Positions 36,590 to 49,225 of a DNA stretch of 64,000 nt are shown in pieces. The position numbers and the translations under genes were made by a program. Numbering within the stretch: the first letter of the stretch is position 1; each line of letters begins with the position of its first letter. Source of the stretch: Styela clava (lineage: Eukaryota; Chordata; Ascidiacea; Stolidobranchia; Styelidae); assembly GCF_964204865.1 (NCBI RefSeq), contig NC_135256.1, forward strand, positions 18,443,703 to 18,507,702, written 5' to 3'. Below the pieces are notes generated by a model. That model worked only from the letters and a program-made list of their open reading frames with translations. It ran no database searches and was not told where the DNA came from.

Positions 36590-38932
36590 CAAAACGAATC
36601 GAATATTCGAATATATTCGAATATCATAGTATTCGAATACCTTTTCGGCTGATTTTCGAATAATTCCGAATAGTAGTCACTTTTCGCCGTAAACGTGGTG
36701 TTTCGTTTTACGGGAATCTTCAAACGACTTTTTACGCTGTCTCACGTATTGTAATGACGATGAAATAGAATCGGCACTTTGATTGTTTATATTCTGTGCG
36801 ATCGTACGTCGCATAGTGTTGCGACACATTTGCACGTTTGCGTGGGTGGACATTGCCGACATTCGTCTACGAGGCTTTTAATTTACAAATTCATTTCCAT
36901 CACGTCAAAAAATTGACAATTACCGCTTTTCTAGGCCCAATTTTTCGGCCTGATTTTTTTTTTGGGGGGCGTCTAATTGAGAAAGTATGTTTATTTTATT
37001 TCTATGTGTCCTGCTTATTAGTCTTCTCAAGCATGATTTGTGTAACCTTATATTTGGGTCTTAGGGTCTGCCAATCATGATATTTAATCGCAGGCCAATT
37101 ATCGTTACTTTAAAGAGAAACATGGCCACCGAGTGAAAGTGATTTGTGAACCTTTCGTTTTGCCGATTCAGCAGAACACGACAGGGACAGGAAAACACAG
37201 CTGTGAAATAACCCGTGGACGTACAGTGTAGTACTTATCACATTCCAAAATTATTTTAACATTCGGGTTAATAGGTTGTCCAAAATGATCGCCGCTTTAC
37301 AACTTAAATTTACCGCTCAATTGTTAAAAATAGTTAATTCTGTGAGTATGATTCTACCAAACTAACATGATCTGGTTCTAAACATATAAAATTATTAGCG
37401 CATATCACAGGGACACAATTTTTCTACCAGTCTTATTGGAGGCCTATATGAAAAAAAAACTTTTTTGAGTGCTAAAAATAGACATCGTCCTATTTGCCAT
37501 GTGGACTTATTAGCCGGGAAATACGGTATTTATAGCCGTCATTGTTACGATATCCAATAAATTGTCAAAGTTGGAAAAACAAGTCGATTCATTAGAAAAT
37601 AATTTTGATAACGATAGTTAAAAGTATCGATCCTTTACCAGGATGATTTTTTGTTGCGCAAAATAATCCAATCCGTGACGAGTACCAGCATTTAAAATGT
37701 CATGTCGTATTAATTTAATTCCGTTCAACGTAACTCATGGTTGTATGGACAATCTGTGGACATAAAATGTGTGGTAAACTGACCGATATTATTAAATATT
37801 GATTCCTATTTTCATATTGAGAAAATAATGAAAGTATTAATACCAAATATCACGGGTATTTGTGGACATGAAATACGTGGTAAACTGCCCAATTATATTT
37901 AATTTTGGATTCGTATTTACAAAATAATAAAACTATTATAATTCTAAAATGCAATGGCGATTTGTGGCCTTAAAATGTGTGGTAAACTGCCCGATTTACC
38001 AACATTTGAGTTATGATAATAGAACTAAATTATCACGGTAAGGCATTTTAAATAGTGGTATCAGCATGGATTTGAATATTTTACGCAGCAAAAAATCATC
38101 CGAGTAAAAAGTCCATACTTTTAAATACAAACCAATGGCAACCATTATTCAAATTAGTTCCCAAAAAGTATAATTTCTTTCTCCGACTTGTGACAATTTT
38201 TTCGTGAGTACGAAAATAAGAATCAAAAACTAATTATATTCGGCACAATATCACGGCAATCTGTGGACATAAATTGTGTGGCAAACTCGCGATTAATATT
38301 AATTTTTGATTCCTATTTTTGTATTTACAAAATACAACGGCGATCTGTGGACTTAGAATGTGTGGTAAACTACCCGATTATGAATAGCTTTTGCTTCCTA
38401 TTTTCATATTTATAAAATAATAAAAGTATTATTACTCAAACATACAACGGCGATCTGCGGACTTAAAATGTGTGGTAAAGTTTCCGAATATAAAAAATTT
38501 TTGATTCGTATAAAAAATTGTCACAAGTCGGAAAAATAACTCATACTTTATCCCGCTTTTTGGCAAATAATTTGGATAATGGTTGATATTTAAAAGTATG
38601 GGCGTTTTACTAGGATGATTTTGTGTTGCGCAAATATTCAAATCCATCACCGATACCACTATTGCCGTATTAATTTAATTCTGTTAACATGACTCAAGGT
38701 ATATAAAATATATACTGCAATAATCTGCAAATATGAAATGCCTGGTAATATAACTAGGTTGTAACTTGTAGATAGCAGTTATTCCATTGCTTATTGTATG
38801 GAAATTCCTACATACATTTAGATAAGCTTCAATTAGTGAATTTTATTTTCGAAGTATTCGAAATTTCATATTCGAAAAAAATAATTTCGAATGTATTCGA
38901 AATAGTGAACTATTCGGTATTGGCCATCCCTG
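36590..38932. mobile_element. hAT-like element, 2.3 kb, with internal minisatellite
   Basis: The left end CAGGGTTGTCCAAAACGAAT and the right end (reverse complement CAGGGATGGCCAATACCGAA) face inward, followed on each side by strings of TATTCGAATA palindromes. Inside, from about 37740 to 38490, a unit containing CTGTGGACATAAAATGTGTG and GTAAACTGCCCGATT recurs at about 37750, 37860, 37965, 38265, 38340 and 38450. A TTTAAAAGTAT...GGATGATTTT...GTTGCGCAAA block occurs at 37618 and 38590 and inverted at about 38045. No clear target duplication and no transposase. Confidence 0.6.
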
Positions 38933-39576
38933 ATTCATAGTTCAGTTCAAACTTAATTTATGCTAAGTAATAAAGTTAGGGTAATCAAAAGTATACTGCT
39001 TATCAGAAATCAGACAATAAACAAAGCTGCAACAAATTTATTTAAATTGTATAGTGCAATTGGATTTAACTGTCTCTTTACCACGAATTGATGTAATTGG
39101 GAAGTCTTTAGGTTAATTTCACAAAACATGTAGTAATCATTCCACAAATGTTGAACAACAATATTCCAACCAGGGTGAATTATAACTATTACAAAATGAA
39201 AAAACAAATTAACAGATTTTGATAAACTTGGGATTTGGCAATTGGCCTTCAAGACAGGGGGATCTACGAACATGTTTCATAATAACAATAATTTTAATAA
39301 TCTGAATTCTTTAAAACATTTTTCAGGAATAAAAATGTGAATATGGTGTAAATTACTTCTAACAGTCAACAGATCATTTATATTTATCATACAGTTGTTT
39401 TTGACTTACAAGAAAACATATAGTTGCAGCTATGAATCACACGAAAATTCTCAATAGTAAAACTCAATAGAAAACTCAATAGTAAAACACCTCATATTAT
39501 AAATGTTGAAATCGATTCCAATAGATAATTAATTTGATTTAGTCAAGTCAAGTTTTAAATTGAAATATTATATTAC
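38933..39576. other. Intergenic, no gene seen
   Basis: AT-rich DNA. A short opposite-strand frame near 39.0-39.3 kb has no recognisable features. Confidence 0.25.
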
Positions 39577-39680
39577 CTGTGCATACAGTTCCCTTGGTAT
39601 GACGGCAATAATACTTCTAATAAGTAACTCATTATTTACAAAATCGATGTTCAAATATTGAAGCTTGACGAAATTATACC
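39577..39680 (-). pseudogene. Possible isolated LRR-like exon fragment
   Basis: The minus strand reads VKLQYLNIDFVNNELLIRSI and then IAVIPRELYAQ, directly followed by a GTAATA donor-like site. The leucine spacing and exon-ending style resemble the LRR exons of the NACHT gene 3.4 kb away. No good acceptor and no neighbouring exon was found, so it may be a relic of a second NLR gene or chance. Confidence 0.25.
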
Positions 39681-40580
39681 TTCACATCAGGAATTTTATC
39701 CGGTGAAAAGGGAGGTTTCACAATTTACAGTTACAATTCCTGGCGCATCAGAGTATTATTATTCCTAATTCTTTACGAAAATATATCTATCATATTTTTT
39801 CTTAAAATGTTTGAGATATCATGGATATTACACTGGGATGAACAAAACTTAATAATTTCCACTTAAATCTGTCTGATGTGATATTCAATATATCCTGCTC
39901 AAAAGGACATATTGGATATAAACCAGCATATGAAGAAGTTAAATGTTTACAATACATAAAAGTTTGTTCCTGAAATCAAGAATTCATCATAAATACCTGA
40001 TTTACAAATCTTTGATATTTGATAATCCAAAATAATACCGTTGCACACTAAGTAACAGGAAATACAAATAAATCCACAAAATTACATACAACAAACAAAA
40101 ATGGGAATACTTAAAGAGTATTTGATGGTATCTTGCTATGCTTAAAAATATTTTTCATGTTTTCTTTCCCATTTGTGAGATAGAAACAATGAATCCTTTA
40201 AAACTGGAAAATCCAAACCATATTCTCATTGGTGGTACTAACCGAGCTGTTGAGTTAGCAACACTCCAACTCTAAACCAAGTATAAATTATTTGAAAAAC
40301 ATATCTAAGTGCGATTCATGATTGACCGTATAGAATAGAGGATATTGCTCCAGTTTGGAGTAAACTTTGACTTCATTTTCAGCTCAGAAAACCAAATATA
40401 ACTTAATGCGTTTTCAGTTTCTGTTGCAAATTTGTACTTGGTTATTACCATCGCCTAAAAAATTTTGACTCATAAAATTCATAATTTCAAATATGGCTGT
40501 GGTCGAGTTTACAGATTGTCTCTGAACTATGCTCTGTGCAAGCAATTACTTCAAATATGTAGTGCTCACTCTCCCATTTA
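39681..40580. other. Intergenic, no gene seen
   Basis: AT-rich, without recognisable coding or repeat structure. Confidence 0.25.
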
Positions 40581-40588
40581 CTATAGAT

Positions 40589-40799
40589 CAGTGTTTCTCA
40601 AACTTTTTGAGCTGCAGATCCCTATTTGTAAATCTTAGTTTTTACAGACCCCTCATTCTATACAAGGATATTTATTAAGAATAGTAATTAAATCTATTTG
40701 TCAGACTGATGTACATGTTTAAAAGGTTTATCATTGTGTATTTTGCTTTGGAATTAACGAACCCCCATGGGTACGTGGACCCCAGTTTGGGAAACCCTA
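40589..40799. mobile_element. hAT miniature element, 211 bp
   Basis: Starts CAGTGTTTCTCAAACTTTTT and ends, reverse-complemented, TAGGGTTTCCCAAACTGGGG. Flanking octamers CTATAGAT (40581-40588) and CTCTAGAT (40800-40807) differ at one base, consistent with an aged 8-bp hAT duplication. Related in its ends to the element at 60092-60335. Confidence 0.75.
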
Positions 40800-40807
40800 C
40801 TCTAGAT

Positions 40808-43800
40808 TATGCTCAGTAGGGGCAACCACTCAATAAATATATAAGCTGAACTAGGCCCTGCACAAACAAAAGCTTTCAATTATAAGATGAATTTTCATAC
40901 AATGACTCTGAACATGCGCTCCACAAGTGACTGCTAAAAAAGGGTGGGATTCTCCGCCAATATGTTCACTGTAAACCAGGTTCTGTAAAAGCTACCACAA
41001 CAATATAAGGAGTTTCGATCACACCTTAGTGCTGAGTTAAGTTAAGCCTTTTTCAAGATGTAACTCAAAAGTTTGAGGTTTTCTCATTTAAAGTTTTGCT
41101 CGGAACTCGGAACATTTTGTACAAAACTTAGATCTGGCTGTCTGGTTGGACATGCCCATACAAATTGGTTGTTTGTTATGTACTGGTACTGCCAGGTTTT
41201 GAAAGAATTCACAGATGAATACACCCATTTACTTTTAATTACAAAGTTCTTTCTTACAAACAGAGAACAGACAGAGCCTAGTTCGGAGAGAATGTAAGAA
41301 TGAACACAAGCATATATTGAATATAGCTCAACACTGTTTTTAAAAAAGCTTATCCGCAATTCTACAATTAAACTGAGTTGTGATAAAACGGTGCTCTTAA
41401 ACTCTAAATCTGTATATATAACAACAACTGAAAAGAGAGAAATGCTCAAATATATCGGCATGGAGGTCAAATAACTAATATGGCCATCGCAATGAAGCAT
41501 AGGGTCCCATAGGATAGAAAATTTGGAATTAATTGGTCCATGGTCGCGAGAAAATGTATTTTACACAACCACAATACAATTAAACAAAACGATAGGTACC
41601 GTAGGTCCTGAAGTCTTTTCGAATCAAAGATTTTTCATAGTACAGTAGTATCTACCGTGGCGTACCGTAGTCTATTTCAAATTACAGTAAAATGTAACCA
41701 TTCTACGCAATATGTAATATTTCTAGAGATATCAGGATATCAATGGTAATACATTTTTTTATCATTTGATGTGGATTGGATTTAATTCACTAAAAATAAC
41801 GACATCGACTCACAGAAACAGTCACCCGGAGAATGACGACACGAGGAAATACCTATCAAAAATATATTTCGAAGCAAATTTTGCAAATCCAGTAATCGAT
41901 GCATTAATTCACTTCATCAAAATTCACAAGTATGCTAATTTACTAAGGTTGTGACAAAGGGGATGATGAAATAATTTTATTTTCTTCCTCGTACACTAAG
42001 GCTAATGAGTCGTTCAAAATGATACCTGAATAATAACTTCCTCCTAAACCTGGTACTAGGATCTGTGCGAGCAAATGAATAACATGCACATGTAAATCAG
42101 ATTAATCTTTCACTGGCTGCTCATATAGAGCCTGATTCAGAGCAAATGCTGAAATATGTGCAAGGACACCAGAATAACTCGAGTCTAAAGCCAAATTCAG
42201 CAGATGGATGTCGCTAACCGTGCCACGACAGATGTTAAAAAACTATATATATAAAAATATGAAAATTTGTCTACGCTTTCATCAATTTACTACAATAAGG
42301 CCTGGCAACCACCGCGATCTGACGATCTCTGCGACACCGAGTTATACATAAATTCAGATAAAATACACTGCCACGAACCTGAACACTTCCTTTTTTTTAT
42401 ATACATACTTTTAAAATTAGAAAAAGTATATGGGAAAATATTTTCTGCACATTATGTTCAGAATATGCGCTACAGTAAAAAATATCAGCATATCTGGAAC
42501 CTTCGGATTGAAAAATTCTTTTAAACACTCTGTCCATCACGTGGCAGAGACTATCTTATGATAACGTAGGCTCTATGGATGACTATTTTGAATGTCCTGA
42601 TAATAAGTCATAATATTGCCATATTAATAAATCACGTACGTACATTATTCTACTGCCATGAACGTTATATATGCGAAATGGCAATATTAACTTCCTTGTT
42701 GGTTTTGAGTAATCATGACGCAATAGGTAAAATGAGTCGCATTATTAAAATGGTAGTGATGATTCGTGTTGAATAATTACCTACTTATTATTTGCACCAC
42801 TATAATTGGCTTTCAACGATTTGATTGCAAAATATATATTTTACAGTAGTCAAGTCAAGTCAAGTCTTCATCATCTATTCAATGTAAACGTTGGTCCTGG
42901 ATCAGTGGTTCTCAAACGGTGGCGCACGCCCCACCAGGTCGGTGTAGACAATTTTTTATCTTGACCACCTTAATTTGAATATTTGAATTTCTTTATTTTT
43001 GGATATTTACGTTCCATCCACGTATTTTAAGCGTGTTTCTTGAATAAAACAAATTTGCGATTTACTACTTGTTATTTGTAACTTATTGTTAGCTAGATAT
43101 TGTAGAGGTCGGGCGCGAGACTTATATTGCGTTGGATTGCATATGGCTGGCCCAAATACTAACTTGACATTTTTAGAATATATATTCAACATGACTGTAC
43201 ATTTTAAGGATATTTTCCCCTTGCATTCGTGTTTTGGTCCGATAAACTATTAACTGTAGCAAAGGGAGTAGTATATATTCACAGTATAACATATAGTAGA
43301 ACTTTTAATTTTGGAAAAGTACTGTTCAGTTTTAGATAGTAGGTGAGTGATGCGTTGAACAATTTCTCGCTTTCGCTAAAATTGTTTTTCTCGCTAGTAA
43401 TGAACCAATCGATTTCACATTTTGAGTGTATAATTAAAAGTGGTTGAAGTCACTACAAGATTATTACTTTTCTGTTTGTCCTGTCTCTCCTTTGGGTCCC
43501 ATGTACCGAACAATTCACACCAAATTCGGTAGTATTTGTTTATCGATATACTCCAACAACACGTTGTATTACGCCAGGTTTGACCGCCGATGTCTTTGGC
43601 GAACTTGGAGCTCAGTTAGTTACCGTCGGTTCTGTTCTATCTCCGTGTCCACATTCTTATTGTAATTACTTTGTATTTTGTCATTACCTATGAGTATCCT
43701 GAATCGGATTGGGTATTGACCATTGCTTATGGTTTCTCTCAATTCTAGCAATATCGAAATTCTATTAATTCCGGTGGATTCGTCCTGATTATCACAATAT

Positions 43801-44084
43801 TGGTGCTTCAGAACAAAGGAAGATCAAACTAGCATTTGGACTTGAACTGGATTGACTTACTAGTGGTCAAATACAAGAGCATTTACTATAAATGAGACTT
43901 GGGTCAAAAAATGATAACAGACTTCTCGAATGAAATGAAATTGCACTATTGTTTTCAAATGACCTTCAGTTAGGCGTACTTTACGCGATAATTAGCATCC
44001 GTGTTTTGCCCAGCGTCCAAACTGTTATTAATACATATATAAAATTATCGAAGTCGCAATGTTCGAATCTACTTTTCAATATAT
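40808..44084. other. Intergenic, no gene supported
   Basis: Short frames here have no domain signal or consistent splice structure. At 42905 CAGTGGTTCTCAAACGGTGG is a hAT terminus without a found partner. About 43370-43430 (CTAGTAATGAACCAATCGATT region) belongs to a dispersed repeat also seen near 50.77 and 58.44 kb. A short GTCAA pentamer run lies at 42848-42865. Confidence 0.35.
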
Positions 44085-44806
44085 TAGACTTCCTCTCCTG
44101 AATATGAGCCTCCAATTATTTGGAAGAAAGGAGGAACTTTCGAATAAGCATAACGGACAGTTTTACAATTTCAAAATGAATAAAAAATGTACGTACAGTT
44201 TAAAAACAGATTAGAAATATAGATACTGTATATCTTGTTCAAAAAGAATATTTGCTTGTAATAACTTACAACAACTTAAGCATTTTTATTAAAAAAAGCA
44301 ATAATTTCACTACAAAAGTAATAAACACATGACAGCTATTTTCATTTGAATATTGTTGATGATATATTTTATTTAGATTCTAGATCAGTGGTTTCCAAAC
44401 TTAGTTTCAGTTTTACCAATGGGGTTTACGTGAGACAAATTACAGGGTTGCAAACAAAATGTACCAGTTTCATTAATTTCTTCCAATATTTCCACCAAAA
44501 TGTCTATGAAAAAATTAGCACATCAAGAATGACAAATATTCCCAGTTAAGCACAACCAATCAATTGTAAAGAGATTAAACTCTTATCTTATTGTTCCAAA
44601 ACTCTTTCAATTCTAAGGCCTAATATAAAATGTTTACGTAATTTAGTAACTGATACCTACTCCACTGGATTAATAAGAATTATATGAGTAGCTACAGACA
44701 GGGGTTCAGAATTCTGGAAGATATTTTTTCGGTGAAGATTATCATTTTGACGCTTAAACAACGGAAACACTCAAAAAATGTTAACATAGTTAATACAAAT
44801 TGGAAA

Positions 44807-46194
44807 TTATGCATTTTGCAGAGGGCCCATGAACATCATTCTGTGTTCGTATACAAAAGGTAAAAGATCAGGATATCGCGAGGAAAAGAATCTCCAAAAT
44901 CCGTCTGGATAACTCTGAAAACAGCGCTTGATGTTTTGCTTACTTTCCCAGTAATGGGCTTTGCGATTACGAAAAAAACGCAAAAGATCACATAAGGAAT
45001 CTTTCTTAAATTCTTCCGACGTCTTTACCAATATCACGGGACCAAATATCTCAAACGGTGCCGGTTCTTTGTTTATTCTTTCCTCCTCTAGTAGTTTTTT
45101 AATCTCTTCTCTTCTCCCGATGTGGTTTTCCGAATTATTGTTGTTGTTTGATATAAATGATTGTAGTGCGGTCCAGCTCATTTCAGTCAGTTTTGATTTT
45201 CGCTCGTCGTACAGGTATGTTGCATAGTCAAACTTCGTATTTTTTGTTTTGCCCGACGCACAATTCTTTAGAATGTCTATATTGATTTGTTTCTTTTTTC
45301 CATTTATATGCACAGCTTCAATTTCTGTCTTCTCTCGAGGAAAAAGTGATAGCGTTTTGATCCAATCTCCGCCTGTTACTGATTGTCCTTCTCTTTCTAC
45401 CCTTTCCTCAATAGACCGGTGTTTAATGGAATCATGAGCGTCACAAAGAAAAGTGATCTTTTTCTCAACAGTCCACATCAACGGATGTTGCAATATATCT
45501 TTCGTATTAACACTCTTTTCCACCATTTTGGAAATCAAGTCTTTCGCCGTAGATTTTTCGTAGCATTGTAGATGTCTTTCTTTTTTTTCCATACTTCCTC
45601 TAGAAACCATTTGAAAAACTCTCCCAAAAATGCGACATCTTCGGCTTTATCAAGTTCCCCGCTTTCGGCATTTGCTTGACTAGATTCTGTTAGAACTATT
45701 TTTGGGGAATCCTGACTTTGCTCCTGACAAGATAAGTAAATGTGCTCAGCCGTTATCCGACCAAACTTTTTTCCAAGTTTATGCAAATGATCAATAGCGC
45801 CGGTTACTTGCAACAATACCGACCTGATATAATTGTCCGATAAAAAAAAGGTTGCTTCTGCCAAATGCTGTTGCAGGTTCATTTTGTATATATCGAGTGA
45901 ACTTAACTTCATGTCTTTGTAAAGTATTTCAGTTTGACTAAATTCTAATGCCACGTTTTTATGACTGTCACATCTTAATCCAATTTCTGGTGTTGTTGAC
46001 GAAGGATTCAAAAATATTATCATGTTGTGCAGCACTTTTTCTCTATCATGCGGCTTGATGGATACTTGGTTTGTGCTTGATTTTACCATTACGTCGTCTT
46101 CATTGTACTCGGTGGCAGCAGTATTCTGTGACATGTTAATCTCACGTTCTAATACTTCTGGTTCTCGATCCTGGTCTCGAATGTTTGAAGGCAT
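44807..46194 (-). CDS. Pseudokinase-KEN (RNase L/IRE1-type) gene, copy 2, one frameshift
   Basis: Two overlapping frames make one gene. 46194-45535 encodes an N-terminal region and pseudokinase: kinase C-lobe from about residue 95, FGRITAEH at 144-151 in place of HRD..N, LTES in place of DFG, and no glycine-rich loop or VAIK lysine. 45610-44807 encodes the KEN domain: AKDLISKMVEKS, ILQHPLMW, FLCDAHDSI, then DLLRFFRNRKAHYW and RYPDLLPFVYEHR. The frame changes at an A8 run (plus-strand T 45581-45588). One base more would give about 462 residues. The Arg-Asn....His of RNRKAH corresponds to the catalytic R, N and H of the IRE1/RNase L KEN motif. The family cleaves RNA after dimerisation on its kinase-like part. 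Ankyrin repeats (RNase L) and a luminal/TM part (IRE1) are absent. The slip may be real or a homopolymer error. Confidence 0.7.
45581..45588 (-). other. A8 homopolymer at the frame change of KEN copy 2
   Basis: Eight consecutive T on the plus strand, at the junction where the pseudokinase and KEN frames separate by one base. The corresponding stretch of copy 1 has no such run and is in frame throughout. Confidence 0.7.
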
Positions 46195-49100
46195 CCTTCT
46201 TATTAAATGTCTGCATTAAGTTGATGCAACTGATGCGTTTGTCTATTACGTAAGGTCGAAATGAAATATAAAATCGACAAGAGTGATGCTATCTGTTTCA
46301 CGCAAGTTGAATACCGTGAATAACTGTTTATATCAATAAGTTACTTATTATTTGTTTTTAAACATGAGTATATACGTTGGCGTATTCGAAACTGTTCTCT
46401 CGCTGATGCACAATCATTGGCGTGTTTGGGAGGAATACGAAGGCTTGGTGTCCTATAGTCATCAATTAATGTTGCTTGATATAATATTTGTATGGGCGAA
46501 AATGCAATATCTTAGAATATAAATGAACCTCTAACCAGTACAGTACTCGATGAATATCGGTGTACAATGTACTTTATATGCAACCAGTACACATCGCGAT
46601 TCTGGTTTTTGTTTACGGCTTACTATCATTAGGCTATATTATTACTATTACTAACTCTCCTAATAACGTCATTTGTTTGATGAACTTCTTTGAATCGTTT
46701 CAACTATTTCAAATCATCGATGATTAAATATTATATGCCTCATTGCACGTCCGATGATATTATCGCTTAGTAGGCTCTTTTAAATCATTTTTAAAGATTC
46801 CAATTATTTGGCCTTTTCAAGTGTCTATTTCCATTTCCAAAAGTGCAATATCCAAGGCTTATTATGTTAAAAAATAAATGCCACTACAATCTGCCCTCAA
46901 TTATGAGTTTGATCAGTGTTCGAATAAATAATGTCATGACCTGATTCCAAACTATATATACTTCAGAAATAGTAAATGAAATTAGTCTGTATTAGATACA
47001 GACGCCTGGTGACAATAAATCCACACAATAGCGCCTACGAAATTGACCTGCATTTTCTGCCAGACTCTATTGTTCTCATTACTTTATTCGCATACAACTT
47101 ATGATTAACAACTCGTGTGTAAACAAAGAATTTCTACATATGTCGTTTATTGTTTACCTTCTTAGAACCTAATCCTTTTGTGTCGTGGTCCCACCCAACG
47201 TTGGGTTTTGGCAAGTTCATGTCCAGAAGAAATTTTTACTTGTTTTGTACAATCTACTGTAAAACACACAAAAATGCGATTTATACCCTATTCCTACCCC
47301 TTCACACCAGAACCTGGGACATGAACGTGCCATAAACTGCCTATTGTACATATCATCGTGGTGCCGTACCTCTTTGTCCTGTGTATTGTACAAGAGTTTT
47401 ATTTGTATATTTTATGTCCGTTGTCCTACTATAACGCAGCAGTTCTAAACTGCAGTCATACTTGTTGGGGTGCATGTCGCATATCTGTGTCTTAGGCCAG
47501 TAAGGTCTTGAACATGTATTCCGTCTCTTTTATACCGTTTAACCGTAGTAGTATATATTTACGGTTTAACTATTATGCAGATAATTTTACATTTTTGAGG
47601 CAAATAAACGTACATACATGTTTTTGTTTTTCTTGTTACCAGTACCAAAGTAATGCCTATAGAATTGACCCCAAAATACATTCGCTGTCAACTCTGGCCA
47701 TTTTATTCAAGGAAATGACCTCTGTTCTGACTAATCCTGATGTGATGATCAACCAGCGCCTCAGTGAGTCATTGTGCAATACTAATTATCAGTTTATATA
47801 TACATGATGTGTCAACTAACAATGTTTCAACAAAAGAGCAATTTTGAATATGTCGATGGTAAAATGACTAGTATGCTAGGTAAATGATAAAAGAGTGTAT
47901 TGAAAGTCGTATGAAATATTAAAGAATTGCACAGCATTTTATACATAGACGTGAAGAAAGATATTCCCCACCATATCTCCTCGTTCGTATAATAAACGTT
48001 GGTCGTAGTCAAGCAGTGATTAGATTCGCCTGAACTCAGTCTTGGAATGTCGTGATAATGAGCAAACTCATTTTTGAGACTTGTTGGTATATTATATAGA
48101 CAGAGCTATATGTTCGACATATTTTCTGAAATGAGCGAACCCAGTTAGTTCGGCACAAAGTATAACCTGTTATAGGAATTTTGAAACCCATCACTGCTTC
48201 CAGCCCATCTTGTGTGAAGAAATAAAGCTCCACGAAGAGACAATTTTAATACTAGATCTTATCTGTGGTCCCCGGAACATAAAACAACATTTTTTGCAAC
48301 TTAGTCAGAACAAGGATGAGGGCACTTGTGCAATCTTGATGTTAAGATATTTCGTTTCAACCACATGGCTATGTGTTATGTATATATATTCATGATTTGA
48401 TACTGGCAGCGCCAATAATGTCAGTCTCCGCTCTGGCAATAAGGGCCCATAGGTGGGGAAAACTAGCTATTGATATACATCGCCCGGATGAGAAACCATG
48501 ATCTAATAAACTATTAAGCCGTTTTATTGTCTTTTACAGGGTGAATGTCTTGGTGTCAAACAGGAGAGCAATGCTCAAATATAATATGGTCGGCCAATAC
48601 GATGTACTACCATATAGCAACTGAAGCGAACGCGGAACCGATACACGGTGAGCAATTGTTAATTTTGATGACGTCAAGCACACAAAAAACGATTCCATAG
48701 AGGCCACAGAAATTCTTGGATAAAAACAAAAGTACCGGTAACAGCTTTCTAGTGAGAAATTCGAGAGAAAAAAGCGATTATTCCACAATGAAAACATGAA
48801 AAAGAGGAAGAAAAACAACAACAACATAATAACAAAACGACCCATGTGTTTCCAAAAAGACTAAATATTTCAACGCAGTTGGATAGTCGTTGTTGGGCTA
48901 TTCAAGTTCACGTGTTTGGAAGGATTGCCTGGCCAGATAATTCCACACCTGAAGTCCCTGCTGACTGACTCCATTATGCCGCGGGGCAAAAAAAGAACAA
49001 TCCATTAACAACATCTCGTCTGCGCCATTCCAGACAAAATAATGACACAAATGCAGATGAAGTCTTTGACCCACAGAGATCGAAATTGAATCGTAGATCA

Positions 49101-49225
49101 GTCTATAATTTATTAAATGGAGTTGTCTTTACAGTTTTGCGTGCGCTTTATTAAGCACGTAGAGAAGATGCGCCGCACAAGACGAGCAAGAGCCTTGTTA
49201 GTCATCAATTTAATGCACCAATTGG

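Larger units (their letters stand above)
44085..49225. repeat. Segmental duplication, copy 2
   Basis: Counterpart of 18030-26345, 5.1 kb long, with the same order of blocks. It lacks the three transposons present in copy 1 and has its own insert of about 180 bases near 44462-44640. It serves as the pre-insertion state for the copy 1 transposons. Confidence 0.8.

Noticed and set aside
41084..41500. 138-codon minus-strand frame
   Set aside because: No domain, no signal peptide, no splice partners; composition looks like random AT-rich DNA.
42905..42935. Complete hAT element starting CAGTGGTTCTCAAACGGTGG
   Set aside because: Only one terminus could be found, so only a remnant is claimed.
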